Below are positions 21,100 through 31,695 of a DNA stretch of 64,000 nucleotides, one piece after another. How positions within the stretch are numbered: position 1 is the stretch's first letter; each line of letters opens with the position of its first letter. The stretch lies in assembly GCA_963995505.1 (NCBI GenBank), contig OZ023186.1, positions 10,857,570 to 10,921,569 of the forward strand. The letters run 5' to 3'. A program made the translations under genes and the position numbers. The notes beneath the pieces are model-generated. The model did no database searches, was not told the DNA's origin, and was given only the letters and a program-made list of their open reading frames with translations. Source of the stretch: Hypericum androsaemum. Lineage: Eukaryota; Streptophyta; Magnoliopsida; Malpighiales; Hypericaceae.

Positions 21100-21584
21100 G
21101 TAGTGTGAATTATTGTTTTTGTTGTTTTCCGTGATGACCAAGACGTGACGTGACGTGACTATGGAAGAAAAAAAGACTTCGGAAATTATGCTGATTGGGC
21201 TTCTTTTTTTAACTCTATTTTTGCTTGAGCTGGTTATCCAGGTTTCGTGTTTCTCATTGCTACAGGTTCTGTTATTTTTATAAGTGAACTTTTATTACTA
21301 AAAGGTAGATGTATACAAATAAATAGAAACAGCCTTGACAAGCCTGGTCCGGAATGCCAAGTATAACAGCCTCTAAACGTTTTTAGTCGTTGTTAACGGG
21401 TCAGATTGGATTCGGAATGGTAAATTTCGGACTCTTAGGATCAAAGGAATCGTGAGTAGCAAAATAACACATCGTTAAAAAGGTAGGAGTAAATTTGGAA
21501 AAGGGGTTTGAAACTAACCACGCTCAAAATAATAATAGGAGATAATTATTAAAAATATATTTTAAAATATTAACGAGTTATGTC
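21100..21584. other. 3' flank of the DOG1-domain gene
   Basis: Likely 3' UTR near the stop codon, then AT-rich intergenic DNA. No other gene is visible. Confidence 0.35.
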
Positions 21585-21965
21585 ATTTTGACATAAATGG
21601 GTATGTCATTATGCCATAATCGGACATATCATTATAACATAATAGTATATACCATATTTATCGTAATTTGATTGAACATCTTGGGCTTTAAATTTTTTTA
21701 TTAAAATTAGTTAATGCAAAATATATATAATACTCGAATTGATATAATCGGGCATATTATTTTAACATAATCGATCGTGTTATTTTGATATAACAAGTCG
21801 TCATTTTTACATAACCGGTCATGCCATTTTTACATAACGTCATTCTAACATTACTGGTCATGCCATTCTGACATAATATGTGGTCATGCTTTTCTGACAT
21901 AACAGGGGCATATCATTTGGACATAACCGGGCATGCAATTCTGACATAACCACACATGCCATTCG
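21585..21965 (+). repeat. 22-23-bp minisatellite array 1 (GACATAACCGG type)
   Basis: Repeated motifs such as GACATAACCGGGCATGCAATTCT and GACATAACCACACATGCCATTC occur with a 22-24 bp period, decaying toward the low-coordinate side. The unit is recognisably the same as in the array at 40290-41015. Confidence 0.7.
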
Positions 21966-21994
21966 CTGACTGGAAGTGCATCTCAAGTGAGGGG

Positions 21995-22340
21995 GAAAAG
22001 GAGGAGAGCAAGAGATAGGAACGAGGAGAATAAGAAGGAAGATGAAAAAAAAAGAGGAGGAAGGAGAGGAGAAGAAGGGAAAAAAAGAAAAAAGTAGAAA
22101 AAAACGTAAAAAGGAGAAAGAAAGAGTAAAAAAGAAGAAGATGAGACAGAAGAGGAGAAGAAGGAAAAAAATGGAGATGAATCGTAGCAAGAAGAAGAAG
22201 GAGGAAGGAAGAACAAAAGGAGGAAACTTACCTAAAAAGCTTGAGAGAGAATAGAGAGAGAAAGAGAAAGGTGGAGAGAGAAAAGTAAATTTGGAGAGAG
22301 AAAATGGGAAACGTGAATGTAAAAAGATATAATGGAGAAA
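21995..22340 (+). repeat. purine-rich (GA/GAA) tract
   Basis: About 345 bp are almost wholly A and G on the plus strand. The Lys/Glu-rich and, on the other strand, Phe/Ser-rich open frames over it result from this composition and are not genes. A similar GA-rich stretch follows the related minisatellite near 41700. Confidence 0.75.
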
Positions 22341-22379
22341 GAATGAAGAATAAAAGTACAAAACTACACCGCACAAATT

Positions 22380-23110
22380 ATGACTGTCAGATCAAAAGAA
22401 GCGCGAGTGTGCCTCATCAAACGGCCTTGCTCTTATTCCAAATGGTCTGGATTTAGGTCTTCAGTCCGGACCCAATCTGAAACCATTGTTAACCTGAATT
22501 AGTTATTGTTATGAATATTTGGACTCATTATAAAAAATTTGTTTCGGGTAACTAAAAGTACGCCATCAAATTAGAACAAGAATCGAAGAACGTACACTCA
22601 AATGAAATCAGATGATTGAAAAGAAATCAAATATTGTCCTGTTTCGCTAAAGGAGCCGAAAATAGATTCTTAGCAGCTAGCAAAAACCAGATTGAAGAAT
22701 ATATTTGGTAAAATCAACTAGTAGGTAGCATATTCGATTTAGTAGATTATATATTTTTTGTTAAATTAAATTATTTATTTTTAAATTAAGCTGAAATAAA
22801 ATAAAATAAAATATTTATTTAATTTAAAATAGTAAATATATTACTTATTTATACTTCTAAATAAATATTTTGATAAATAAAAAATGCTTAACTTATTGAA
22901 TATATTGATTTATTACATTTGGTTGGAGATAAAAATAAGAATAACAAAACTATGTCAATATTTATTACAACGTATTAAAAGAACATTGCATTATCATTTG
23001 TTCTAATTCTTATAATTACATCAAACTAAAAGCAAATTGATCTCTTAATATATATATCTGCGGTGATCCTTGATTTTGACTAGTTTCATAGTGTCGATTC
23101 AGATCAAAAT
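22380..23110. other. AT-rich intergenic DNA
   Basis: AT-rich with runs of AAATA; no coding or RNA feature. It may include the 3' non-coding end of the Harbinger element that follows on the minus strand. Confidence 0.35.
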
Positions 23111-23119
23111 CACCAAATC

Positions 23120-24477
23120 TATTAAGTAGCATGAATGATCAATTTTTAGCAAACCTTGTCAAAATTGCATCTTTTGAGAAATTCAATCCAGCATAATTAT
23201 GAAGGCCCATCGTAGCAATAACTATATCTCTCTGCGTCTTGAATGAGAATGAAGACATAACACGTACTATTTTTCATCTCGCTTTCTATACTACAAAAGT
23301 TCTTTCAATGCAACTTCTAAGAGACGAGTATAATTAATTGAAAAGTTCTTTATGTCCTCTTGCTTGACGACCATGTTGATATTCAACTAAGATATCTTTC
23401 ACCTCTATATGGTCTGAGAAATTCATCTATTTGTGGAAATCCAGAATCTACCAAATAATATTTTTCTACATTAATAGTTTACACATACGTTAAAAAATGA
23501 CAACAAATAATATATTGTAATATATAAATGGAAAAAAATATTAATATTGTTATGAATACCCGGCAGTGGTTTTGGAAATTTACTCTTATTTCCTTAAAAC
23601 ATCTTGAAAGATTCGAGCATCATGAGCTCTACCTTCCTAACCTGCTAACATAAATGTTATTTGCATGTTAAAGCTACAAACTACCATAATATTCTGAGTT
23701 GTAACTCTTTTTCTGCCAAGAAAACAAATTTGATCATTTTGATGTACAACTGTAGGCATATGAACTTCATGAATAACTCTAATGTAATCCTAATAAAATA
23801 AAACAAATATATCAACTAGTATCTTTAAAAATTAAGAATAAACTGGACTAGTAAAACAAGAAAATAATGTTCTACTAAAAAATAGTAAAGTTTTACCATA
23901 AAATATGGCATATATCTTGAATCGCCTTCAATCTCAAGTAGGATCAAAGTAAATAAAGGATCTTAAGGCTTTATTAAATCTGTCGCCAACTACAATATTA
24001 TCTCCAATACTTCATGAAAGTTTCTGCTCACTGTCTCTCCGGAATGTTGAAATCGTTCTTGTAATTTTCTCGTTGAAGCACCCAAAGTAAGGTGATAAAT
24101 AAACATACTAGTTTCTCCAACGTAGACATACTTCTAGAATTATAAAATCTATATTTTGTCTCTAAGTCACTGCATAGCTTTATCAAAATTTTCTTATTCA
24201 TTCTAAACATATTAAGACATCTTTTTAGATGCCCATTCAATATTTCTAGAATCCACTTATGTCCCGATAGTAGCAAATTATAGCATGGCTCCTTATATAT
24301 GTGCTTGAAAACTACTGCTTTGTTTATCTCATCCTCTTCTTCCATTTCTTGCCCCATAGCAATATCTATATCTATAGTAAAAAAATGGGAAAAAGAATTA
24401 GATTGAGCAAAAGAATCACCATTTGATAACATACTATTACTTGTTATATTGTTCATCCAACTACCATAATTTGTCAT
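23120..24477 (-). pseudogene. PIF/Harbinger transposase, degenerate
   Basis: Reading the minus strand, a 149-aa frame (24028-24477) contains a CYNLLLSGHKWILEILNGH-like block and MSTLEKLVCLFITLLWVLQREN, the conserved N-terminal part of plant PIF/Harbinger nucleases. Further along, in shifting frames with stops, come HMPTVVHQNDQICFLGRK, VCSFNMQITF, EGRAHDARIFQDVLR (about 23575-23770) and YYLVDSGFPQIDEFLRPYRGERY (about 23390-23465). The last two match the DDE-nuclease blocks around the second catalytic Asp and its C-terminal part. A final Arg/Leu-rich block follows to about 23150. Several stops and frameshifts show it is dead. It works in partnership with the Myb-like ORF upstream on the same strand. 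Confidence 0.82.
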
Positions 24478-24559
24478 CTGGACTTTTCAAAGTATTATAC
24501 ATCTCCCTCTTCTCTTTTCTCTCCATCAATGACATTACAAATGAGTGCTTCTTGGATCT

Positions 24560-25420
24560 CATAACAAAGCCAGGTAAAGCAAAATTTTTCTTATTCCGCA
24601 ACCAGGTTTGTCACCAAAGGTATGTTTAAGGATGTGAGTTCTAGACTCGGCATTAACATCAAGACTATTGCATAAGGTTTTTATACTTTTATAGAACTTT
24701 TCAACAATAGTCAACTTCTTTTTTCTTTTTCAATAAATATTTTTTTCTTTTTGGTGAAGAAGTAGAAGCTTTGATCCTTCATCTTTTCTTTTCATTTATA
24801 TGGGAGTTGAGTTCTTTGCTATCTTGGATTTTTTTACTTTTCAGTCAACATGCCCAAACTACGATGCAGGTAATCAGAATCCTCGCTACCTTCCTGAATA
24901 TTTTCAACATAATATTCATTTTGGAAATTAATATCATGAATGTTATTTGGCGATGGTGCACATACATATTCTCCAGTAGCTATATCACCAATAAATATCA
25001 AGAAGTATTTGTCATATCCTAAGCCTTCTCCACGCAATTTGGCACATTCGTGATAATTTTGTTAATTTAAAAATTAAGTTAAATAATTATTCATTTTAAA
25101 TTAGCACATTAACTCATAAAATACTTTCGAATATACAATTTATCTTAATTTTATCTTTGTACCATTTCTTGGAAACATCGACAGTCCCTTTCATATGATC
25201 CCATCCCAAGCCCGTGTCTCATCTTTTAACGTCCTCCACAACTTAAATTGGTCTTTCATCCAATTCAATTTGCTTTTCAATTGACATTATTTATAATCAT
25301 AACTAGCGCATCTTAATTCTTTCTCGATATACTTCCAATCCTTATTTCTCCATGTGCCACAACCTCTAAATCCATCATTTGTTCCTCTAATGTATATGTC
25401 AACAAACAAATTGAATTATC
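24560..25420 (-). pseudogene. Myb/SANT-like partner ORF of the Harbinger element, degenerate
   Basis: On the minus strand, frames with stops include KLNWMKDQFKLWRTLKDET and RAWDGI (about 25180-25290). This resembles the trihelix/SANT-like domain (Myb_DNA-bind_3 type) of the second PIF/Harbinger protein, typically L-x-KQWK-W-x-L followed by GWD. The frame at 24834-25037 continues with GEGLGYDKYFLIFIGDIATGEY, matching the segment after that domain (GL-YD-L-I-F-GD). PIF/Harbinger elements usually code both proteins, the Myb-like one helping DNA binding and nuclear entry of the nuclease. Inverted ends were not identified. Confidence 0.65.
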
Positions 25421-25424
25421 CTTC

Positions 25425-26735
25425 TATATAATTAGCTCTTGAACTATTAATACTTCCATCTATCTTATTTTTCTAGGATATTTGTATTATTATTGAAGGT
25501 TTCTAGCATAATCTCAATTATCATGAAATCTATTTAATTAACAAATAAATCATTAAATAAAATATCCATATTAAAAGATTTACCTCTTGTAGCTAGACCA
25601 TTCTTCTAGGGGTATGCTACATAATCAAGGGACGCTTGTCATTGGTCATCCTTGCTCACGTGCTCGAATCAGTGACAGTGTTTCACTGTCTAAAAGCTCC
25701 GAGAATCTCCCAGAGAAGAATGCACGTTTCTTCCCTCTGTGTTTTCTCTATCCGTAAAAGTATTTTCGTATAAACTCTTATGACGTATTTAATAAGAGTT
25801 TTTCAGGGGAGAGATAAGGGTTGGGTTGCTATCATGTATAACAACTCTATTCCTTTAAATCTCTTTAAATTAAAAAAAGCTATCATAAATCTTTTTATTT
25901 AATTAATTGGATAATCATGGGTGCAATCCTAACTATTATAAAAGTATAATAGTTAATTCATAATATAAATCATAGAATTCATATATAGTAAAAATAGCAC
26001 TAAATTAATATTTAAAAATTGAAAACTTTTTTAAAATAAGCTTCCAACATAGAATAGTTTAACGCTTGTAATTTGATAAAATAATAATATAATAGTTAGT
26101 TTAAAGCTAAAAAAATAGCAAAGGGGTAAAATATAAATCTAAACATCCACAAAGGTTTAGCATGGACACTAATTTACAAACAATTTTACTAATAAAATAA
26201 TAAGTAGGTTGTTGTGTATTTGCACAGGTAGGACTGTTAATTAAAATGTTTATTTATTAAGCTCAAGGATATGTGAAAAAGGTAATTAATTAATGTCATA
26301 CAATGTACTTATATATTCAATATGAAGAGATAACGTAGAAAAATAAAGTATAGTTTTACCTTAGAGGTTCGATGTGATCCTTAGCCAAAAAAAATTATGT
26401 TCGCATATTCACCCACCAATCAATAATATTAATTAGTAAACGTAAAAATTATAATAAAAATAATAAAACAAGAAGGAACTTAAATTTATATTGTTCAAGT
26501 TGTGAACTTTTCTCACCTGTAAGAGAGCGAGTGACAAAGCAAAACAAAGAGAATAGTCACGATAGTTTTATCTTTAGTACCGAATCTCTTATTTTCTTTC
26601 ATAATCCATTAGTATTTATATAATGAAAAACTACTTATAATCGCATCTTAATGTAATTTTATAGTAGTAACAAGAAAATTTCTTAATATTTATTTAGTTA
26701 AGTAGAATCTTAAATCTTTGAAATGTTTCCTAAGA
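25425..26735. other. AT-rich DNA, no gene recognised
   Basis: Very AT-rich, with only short frames. It may contain the other end of the Harbinger element, but I found no TIR. Confidence 0.35.
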
Positions 26736-26920
26736 AAAATAAAAGGTCAAATTATCCTCAGGTTCTTCGTATTTGGTCACCCTACTTCTCGCGTCCCTGG
26801 TTTTGAAAAATCATTTTGCCATCCCCTATTTTGGTTTTATTATACTATCGGTTCCCTCGTTGACATCATCAATAATTTTATTGTTATTTTATATCTGAAA
26901 TAACTTTTATACCCTTGGCT

Positions 26921-27026
26921 GGCCAAACCAAGTCTCAGGTCATCTTCTCCAGCGAACCACGACCAAAATTTTCGGCCAAATCAAGTCTCCGGTCATCTTC
27001 TTCGGCGAACTCCGACAAACTTTTCC
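26921..27026 (+). repeat. 53-bp tandem duplication inside the TIR element
   Basis: Two copies of a unit starting GGCCAAA (26921 and 26974) share AGTCTC-GGTCATCTTCT, GCGAAC and TTTTC-GGCC with a few differences. It probably lies in the captured 5' leader. Confidence 0.65.
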
Positions 27027-27276
27027 GGCCAAAAAATCCCAACTTTTTCGATCTCTCGCTCCTGCTATTTCTGGGAGCTTCCTGCCTTGACCTCCCTTTA
27101 TGAAACGGCGGCTTAAAAAAATTGATGACGGAGAAAGGTCTCGCCCTCCACAGCCGATTTGGCTAATGTCCCAAATTTTATCCATCCCCTTTCCCGGAGC
27201 ACCACCGGCAAAGAAAAAATTGACGAACGCTAGCGTTAGAAAGCTCCTCGCTGGTAACCGTCGCCAACCATCACCC

Positions 27277-27480
27277 ATGGCGTCGTGGAACATTTTTAAG
27301 TTCTATACAGCACTGCAGGTCTTGGGCATTGTGATGGTGGCGGTTGTGCTCGGCATCGTCGGCTTCACCTACTATGCCATTATTTTGGTGAGTTACAACC
27401 CCCTCCTCCCATCCAGCAGCCTCGACTCCTTTCTCGCTGTCATCATTTTGCTCCTCTTCCCTCTTTTTCTTTGCCAACGA
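27277..27480 (+). pseudogene. captured N-terminus of a DHHC palmitoyltransferase (PAT)
   Basis: From the ATG at 27277 the frame gives MASWNIFKFYTALQVLGIVM, then a hydrophobic helix ending GFTYYAIIL and a second segment with LDSF-AVIILLLF. This follows the N-terminus of plant protein S-acyltransferases related to Arabidopsis PAT13/14, which open MAWNVF-F-TALR-LG and carry GFTYYAVV...LDSL. The Asp-His-His-Cys Cys-rich catalytic domain is absent, and after about residue 67 the similarity stops. So only the first exon or so is present and it cannot acylate proteins. It lies between the inverted repeats of a Pack-MULE-like element. The frame stays open past 27480 to 27645 through unrelated sequence and into the right inverted repeat. 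Confidence 0.7.
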
Positions 27481-27750
27481 CTTATAAGCTTCTCCGGCAA
27501 CCTAGAAGCTTCCTCTGTCGTCGATGGGGGAAGGAGGGAGGGGAAGTATATTTTTATTAATTTGATTCAATGGTATTTAAGTAATGTTACAGACAAAAAT
27601 GAAAAAAATGAGTGGATGACTTTAGCCGGATACCCGAGAGTATAATAAAATCAAAAATAGGGATGGCAAAATGATTTTTCAAAACCCAGGCACGCAAGAG
27701 GTAGGGTGACCAAACACGAGGGACGTGAGGGTAATTTTCCAAAAAGAAAA

Positions 27751-28166
27751 TATTTTTAAAAATATTTTTAAATTAAATTACCCAACAACAAAATCTCTAG
27801 ATATTAAAAACTACTAAGGTAGTAGAGTGTGTAGGAGATTCTATTTAGTTAAAAAAAATCTTTCATTTTTCAAATAATTTCTAAGCAAATAAATATTTAT
27901 ATTAGTTAAAAATCATTTGAATTTTAAAAATCAAAATAATTACCAAATAGGTAGAATTCTAATCTACTCCCGATCTACCCCAAAACTATCATCTACTCCT
28001 AGAATCTATTTCAACAATTACACCAGATATTGTGGCAGAAGTAGAAATAAATACTCGAATACCCGAATACCTGAAGCGACCCAAGACCAAGTGAAGCAAA
28101 CACTCGTAGTCTGACGCAGTATGAGTTAAAAAAATCGTAATATGCTGACACAGTGTGTTTAGACAC
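27751..28166. other. AT-rich spacer
   Basis: AT-rich intergenic DNA between the TIR element and the Gypsy-type LTR piece. No gene was found. Confidence 0.35.
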
Positions 28167-29354
28167 TATCACGCCCTAGAAATTGGCATGCGTTGTGCCA
28201 CGAAGTGAAAGTTCTTTGTATGACTCAATTACTTTCAAGATACATTATAAACAAGCATTTTAAATATTACATCCTCATTAACTGCATCAATCATAAATAG
28301 AAGGGTTTAGTAAAATGCTAATATTGTGCCACACAATGCATGCATCTCCTCCTAATTCTCACTCCAAAGTCGCTCCTTAGTATCTGAGACAAGCAGCGCA
28401 CATTAATGAGGATACGCAACTCAGTAAGCCGGTAAAAGTACTTAATCCATATATCAAATCATAACATGAATTTCATACCAAACATACATAATAATGACAC
28501 TTCAATCAAAGATGCACTCTGGTGTTCAGTTCAAAGTATGACGGATTTTCCGCGAGTATGATCCAAGTGTAATACCTCTTTCGTTCCCACAACACCTATA
28601 AAGTCCAAGACATGCCGCGGATCCAAAAGACGTAAGGGGTACAACCTCCACGTGCCAAAGTCAACCCCTACACTTCCTGTAGCATGTATAAGTCCAAAAC
28701 ACGCTACGGGCCCAATAGAATGTAGAGGAATCCCTCACACGACCGAGACAAATTCAAACTTCATAATGTATGACCAATTTTCCTGAAGTATGATCCAAGT
28801 AAAATACCCTTTTCATTCTCACGATGCGTATAAAAACCAAGACACGTCACAGGCCTAAAGGCATAAAGGTTACCAACCCGAGGGCCCAAGTCAACTCCTA
28901 CACTTCACGTAGCGCGTATAAGTCCAAGACATGCTACAAGCCTAAAAGAGTGTGAGGAGAATAGGTACACACGACATAGACAAATTCAAAGTTCACGTAC
29001 CAAGTCATACTGAATCAATACAAAATACAATATCTCATACTTAATCAATACCGAATCAATGCCAAGTACAAATATTGACTCAATAATATCAGATACGCAT
29101 ATAGAATACCGACATAAGAATACAAGACCAACCAATACTGACGTACAATACAGAATACTAATACGAATATGAAATTATCAAGTTTAAGGGATATCATTCA
29201 AAACACACAGAAACTGGCAATATAAAAACAGAATGAATCAAAGATTGTTCATTCATGCGCAACAATGAAAATACAAATATTTACGAACCAAGCATCCTTT
29301 AAATATTAAGCATTATTATATTCAAACTAAATCAACCTGTATATTATTTACTAA
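28167..29354 (+). mobile_element. left part of a Gypsy-type LTR, interrupted by Copia B
   Basis: It opens TATCACGCCCTAGAAATTGG, close to the TGTCACGCCCC-type start of many plant Gypsy LTRs. It then has a GAGGATACGCAACTCAGTAAG block and a two-copy 235-bp tandem repeat. It stops at the ACTAA target duplication of Copia B. Sequence on the other side (35270-36010) looks like the TATA-bearing end of the same LTR. The call rests on pattern memory; there is no second LTR or pol gene here. Confidence 0.45.
28536..29005 (+). repeat. two-copy tandem repeat, unit about 235 bp
   Basis: Both copies contain GAGTATGATCCAAGT or GAAGTATGATCCAAGT, a C-rich middle with CAAGACATGC/CAAGACACGT, CTACACTTCCTGTAGC or CTACACTTCACGTAGC, and end GACAAATTCAAA. 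The first spans about 28536-28769, the second about 28770-29005. Identity is perhaps 75%. Internal half-units (around CAAGACATGC) also repeat. Confidence 0.75.
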
Positions 29355-29460
29355 TGTTGGACCTAAAGGCCCAATCAGGCAATTTTTATTGTACCTGATT
29401 GGGCCTAGGCCCATAAGTTGGGTTGGATGGGCCGGTCAACCCGCGTTGACCGGCCTGATG

Positions 29461-29625
29461 CCACGTAGGCGCCACGTCAGCGTGACGTGGCGTTGACGGA
29501 ATTGCCGCCAAAGGTGGTGGCACACGTGGCACGCTGACGTGGTGCCACGTGGCAAAGCTAGGGAATAGCTTTGCCATGTGGCGGGGCATGCAGCCCAGTA
29601 GTGCCACGTGTCGCCACGCGGCATA
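29461..29625 (+). promoter_or_regulatory. ACGT-core (G-box/ABRE-like) cluster in Copia B LTR
   Basis: About ten ACGT cores lie within 165 bp, including CCACGTGG, GCCACGTGT and TGACGTGG, just upstream of the TATAAAAAGG box. Two perfect palindromes occur: a 10-bp arm hairpin with 3-bp loop at 29470-29492 and TGCCACGTGGCA at 29543-29554. Such sites bind plant bZIP and bHLH factors. Several cores are changed in the 3' LTR (CACGTGG to CACATGG). Confidence 0.6.
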
Positions 29626-29658
29626 CCACATGGCGCATTCTGGTGTGCCGAATTTCCC

Positions 29659-29668
29659 TATAAAAAGG
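29659..29668 (+). promoter_or_regulatory. TATA box of Copia B 5' LTR
   Basis: TATAAAAAGG, conserved in the 3' LTR copy at about 34971-34980, lies at a typical position for the U3 promoter. Confidence 0.7.
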
Positions 29669-29960
29669 AAAATCTGGCAGAACCAAAATGTAAGTTTGCC
29701 CACAACCACTCAATAAGAAAGGAAAAATTCTAGAATAGTCCCTGAGTTTTGATCAGATTTTCTATAGAGAAAATCTCGTGAAAATTAATTACGAATCCGT
29801 TAAAACGTGATCGTAATTTGACTAGCACGAAGATATTGTGGACCCGAACCTGTGGACCTCTTGCTTCAACAAGTAAGTGATTTATTATTAACGAATTAGT
29901 TTGTTAATTTATCGGGTTTAACATGTAATTACTCATTAATGACGCGTTAAATCCATCAAT

Positions 29961-29973
29961 TGGTATCTGGTTG
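29961..29973 (+). promoter_or_regulatory. primer-binding site of Copia B
   Basis: TGGTATCTGGTTG follows the LTR by two bases. Its first seven bases match the usual tRNA-Met primer site; the remainder has diverged. Confidence 0.6.
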
Positions 29974-29974
29974 A

Positions 29975-31113
29975 AACTATATTTTGATGATGATATGATA
30001 TTTTAATTCAAGTAATTATGTAATTTATTTGGTTAAAAATCGTATTAATTGTGATTTTATTGAAAAATCATAATCTGTTAGACTTTAATGTAATTAATTT
30101 AGAACTAGCTGGACTAAATTAAATTTTGCCTAACCACGCGGGCAAATTCGCGCACGCGCGAAACCTTAATGTACCAATCTAAAATTTGACCGTTTACGTG
30201 GCACCTGTGTGTCATGGACTTCGGTACAATTTTCAAAAAACTTGGGGATTAAATTGAACTTTGTCCAAAAATCCCCAAATTGAAAAAAAACCCAAATCGG
30301 GCGATTTCGCCCCAAATCGATTTCCGTTCATTTCGTTAGAAATCCGAGGTTTTCGACGCCGTAACTCGACGATAGTCGATTCTCCGGCGTGCCTTGACGT
30401 TCCGATACCACTTTCGTGGATCGACGTCGTCGAAAAACAAAGATCGAAGTCGTCGACGCCGGAGATACGTGGAAGGGAGAAGACGACCGCGACGGAGAAC
30501 GGCTGCACGACGACCCGCGAGGCTGCTACGGACGTGCTCGTGACACCACTGCAAGTCGATTGCGACCGATCTCGGCCGTTGTTTCGCCGTCGTTGTGCGG
30601 CGCTTGTGGGTGGAGAATTGGACGCCTTCGGCGTCGCGCAAGAGAAGAGAGAGAAAGTGGAAGGGGAAAATATGCGAGTGACAAAATCATAATTTCATGA
30701 TTTTTCCTGAAAATATTTATACCTGGGTCCAGAAAATCAAAAAACTGGTCGAATTGACTTGATTTGTTGGTTCGACCTAACCCGATTCATTAAGTCAAAA
30801 TTGGACTTAAATGTTGGATATTTCCTCTTTTAATTGGATAAAATCAGTTTTTATTCAATTAAAATCCGATAAATTGATAAAAAATTTTGAGAAATTTTTG
30901 TCAATTAGGTTTATTAAAATTATAACGATATTTTTAATAAACTTAAAAAGAAAATATTTTGGAACGAGTTCCGAGATATGTTAAATTTAACTAAAATCAC
31001 ATGAATTGATCCATAGAATGATCATCAAAAGATTGAAAAATGAGTTTTTCAATCCTATTTTTGGAGAATATGAGAATTAACCCGAAATCGAATTGCAATT
31101 GTTGCAAGATTTG
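29975..31113 (+). other. long untranslated leader of Copia B
   Basis: About 1.1 kb between the primer site and the extra ORF. It contains a CpG-rich 350-bp block (30300-30660) resembling host-like leader sequence and giving overlapping frames on both strands without recognisable domains. No CDS is supported. Confidence 0.45.
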
Positions 31114-31695
31114 ATGGCTACTGGAGGAAGGTATCTGAACTTCCGTGCAACGGAACTTCGACAAAAGGTTCTGAAGCGCCGTTTACCGCTAGGAGTGCCT
31201 AAGGATGACATGTATGTCATCGTTGAGCATATCGAGGCTGTTCACCGGGAGATGCAAGACTGCATCTGGGCCAGAGGTTATAATTATGGAGAGGACTGGC
31301 CCTCCATGTTTCGAGACGTCCTGGTCACGCTGAAAATTCGTGAAGATATGTGTGTCTTCTCGGAACCTGAGATCAATACCCATAGAGATGCCCTCTATGG
31401 TTTGATCCACTATCTCAAGGAGAGGGATCTTCTCAGAGAAATGATACCTTCTCCTGTTCTGGAGCTGCGAAGCCGTTTGATCTTGAACCACTACCTCGCT
31501 AAGGAATACCATTATAATTTTCCTCCGCTCCTGATCATCTGGATTGTGGAATCGATCCCGGTTCTGGCGGTGAACTTGGAATCCTTCGCCGGATCGTCCT
31601 CGCACCCGGTCCCCATAGGATGGTCCTCGGCCCCAGATCCAGATATGTATCTGGATTCTCCTACCGGATCGCCTGGACAACCGATCCCCGTGTGA
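31114..31695 (+). CDS. uncharacterised ORF upstream of gag in Copia B, 193 aa
   Basis: The ATG at 31114 starts an uninterrupted frame of 193 aa; a longer version with a non-ATG start reaches 31093. The sequence reads like a globular protein: basic N-terminal part (TELRQKVLKRRLPLGVPKDD), acidic and aromatic middle (IWARGYNYGEDW, MFRDVLVTLKIRED), a hydrophobic stretch (PPLLIIWIVESIPVLAV) at about residues 147-163, and a Pro/Ser-rich tail ending GQPIPV. I recognise no family: it is not gag, protease, integrase, RT or an envelope protein I know. It lies 374 bp ahead of gag in the same direction. It is free of stops although gag-pol of the same copy has at least six. It could be a transduced host exon, an element-specific accessory protein, or chance. 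Confidence 0.5.
   Translation: MATGGRYLNFRATELRQKVLKRRLPLGVPKDDMYVIVEHIEAVHREMQDCIWARGYNYGEDWPSMFRDVLVTLKIREDMCVFSEPEINTHRDALYGLIHYLKERDLLREMIPSPVLELRSRLILNHYLAKEYHYNFPPLLIIWIVESIPVLAVNLESFAGSSSHPVPIGWSSAPDPDMYLDSPTGSPGQPIPV

Larger units (their letters stand above)
26745..27740 (+). mobile_element. Pack-MULE-like TIR element carrying a gene fragment
   Basis: The left end (26745-26849) and the reverse complement of the right end (27636-27740) form terminal inverted repeats of about 105 bp. They share TTTGGTCACCCTAC and GAAAAATCATTTTGCCATCC. They begin GGTCAAATTATCCTC and GGAAAATTACCCTCA respectively, the GG/GA-type start of Mutator-like ends. Flanking A-rich sequence (AAAATAAAA at 26736-26744; AAAAGAAAA at 27742-27750) could be a 9-bp target duplication but is low-complexity. 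The 780-bp interior is GC-richer and holds a host gene leader and first exon, not a transposase. This is the form of a Pack-MULE: a non-autonomous element that has picked up genic sequence. Confidence 0.75.
29355..29958 (+). repeat. 5' LTR of Copia B
   Basis: A 604-bp LTR starting TGTTGGACC and ending in CA. It contains TATAAAAAGG at 29659-29668 and, upstream of this, a dense set of ACGT-core motifs. The last 500 bp match the truncated 3' LTR. Confidence 0.88.

Noticed and set aside
22042..22254. Lys/Glu-rich ORF (plus) and Phe/Ser-rich ORFs (minus) of up to 172 codons
   Set aside because: They lie on a nearly pure A/G tract; lack of stops follows from composition, with no domain.
30233..30700. 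ORFs on both strands in the Copia B leader
   Set aside because: They overlap one another in a CpG-rich block with no recognisable domain; kept only as a leader feature.
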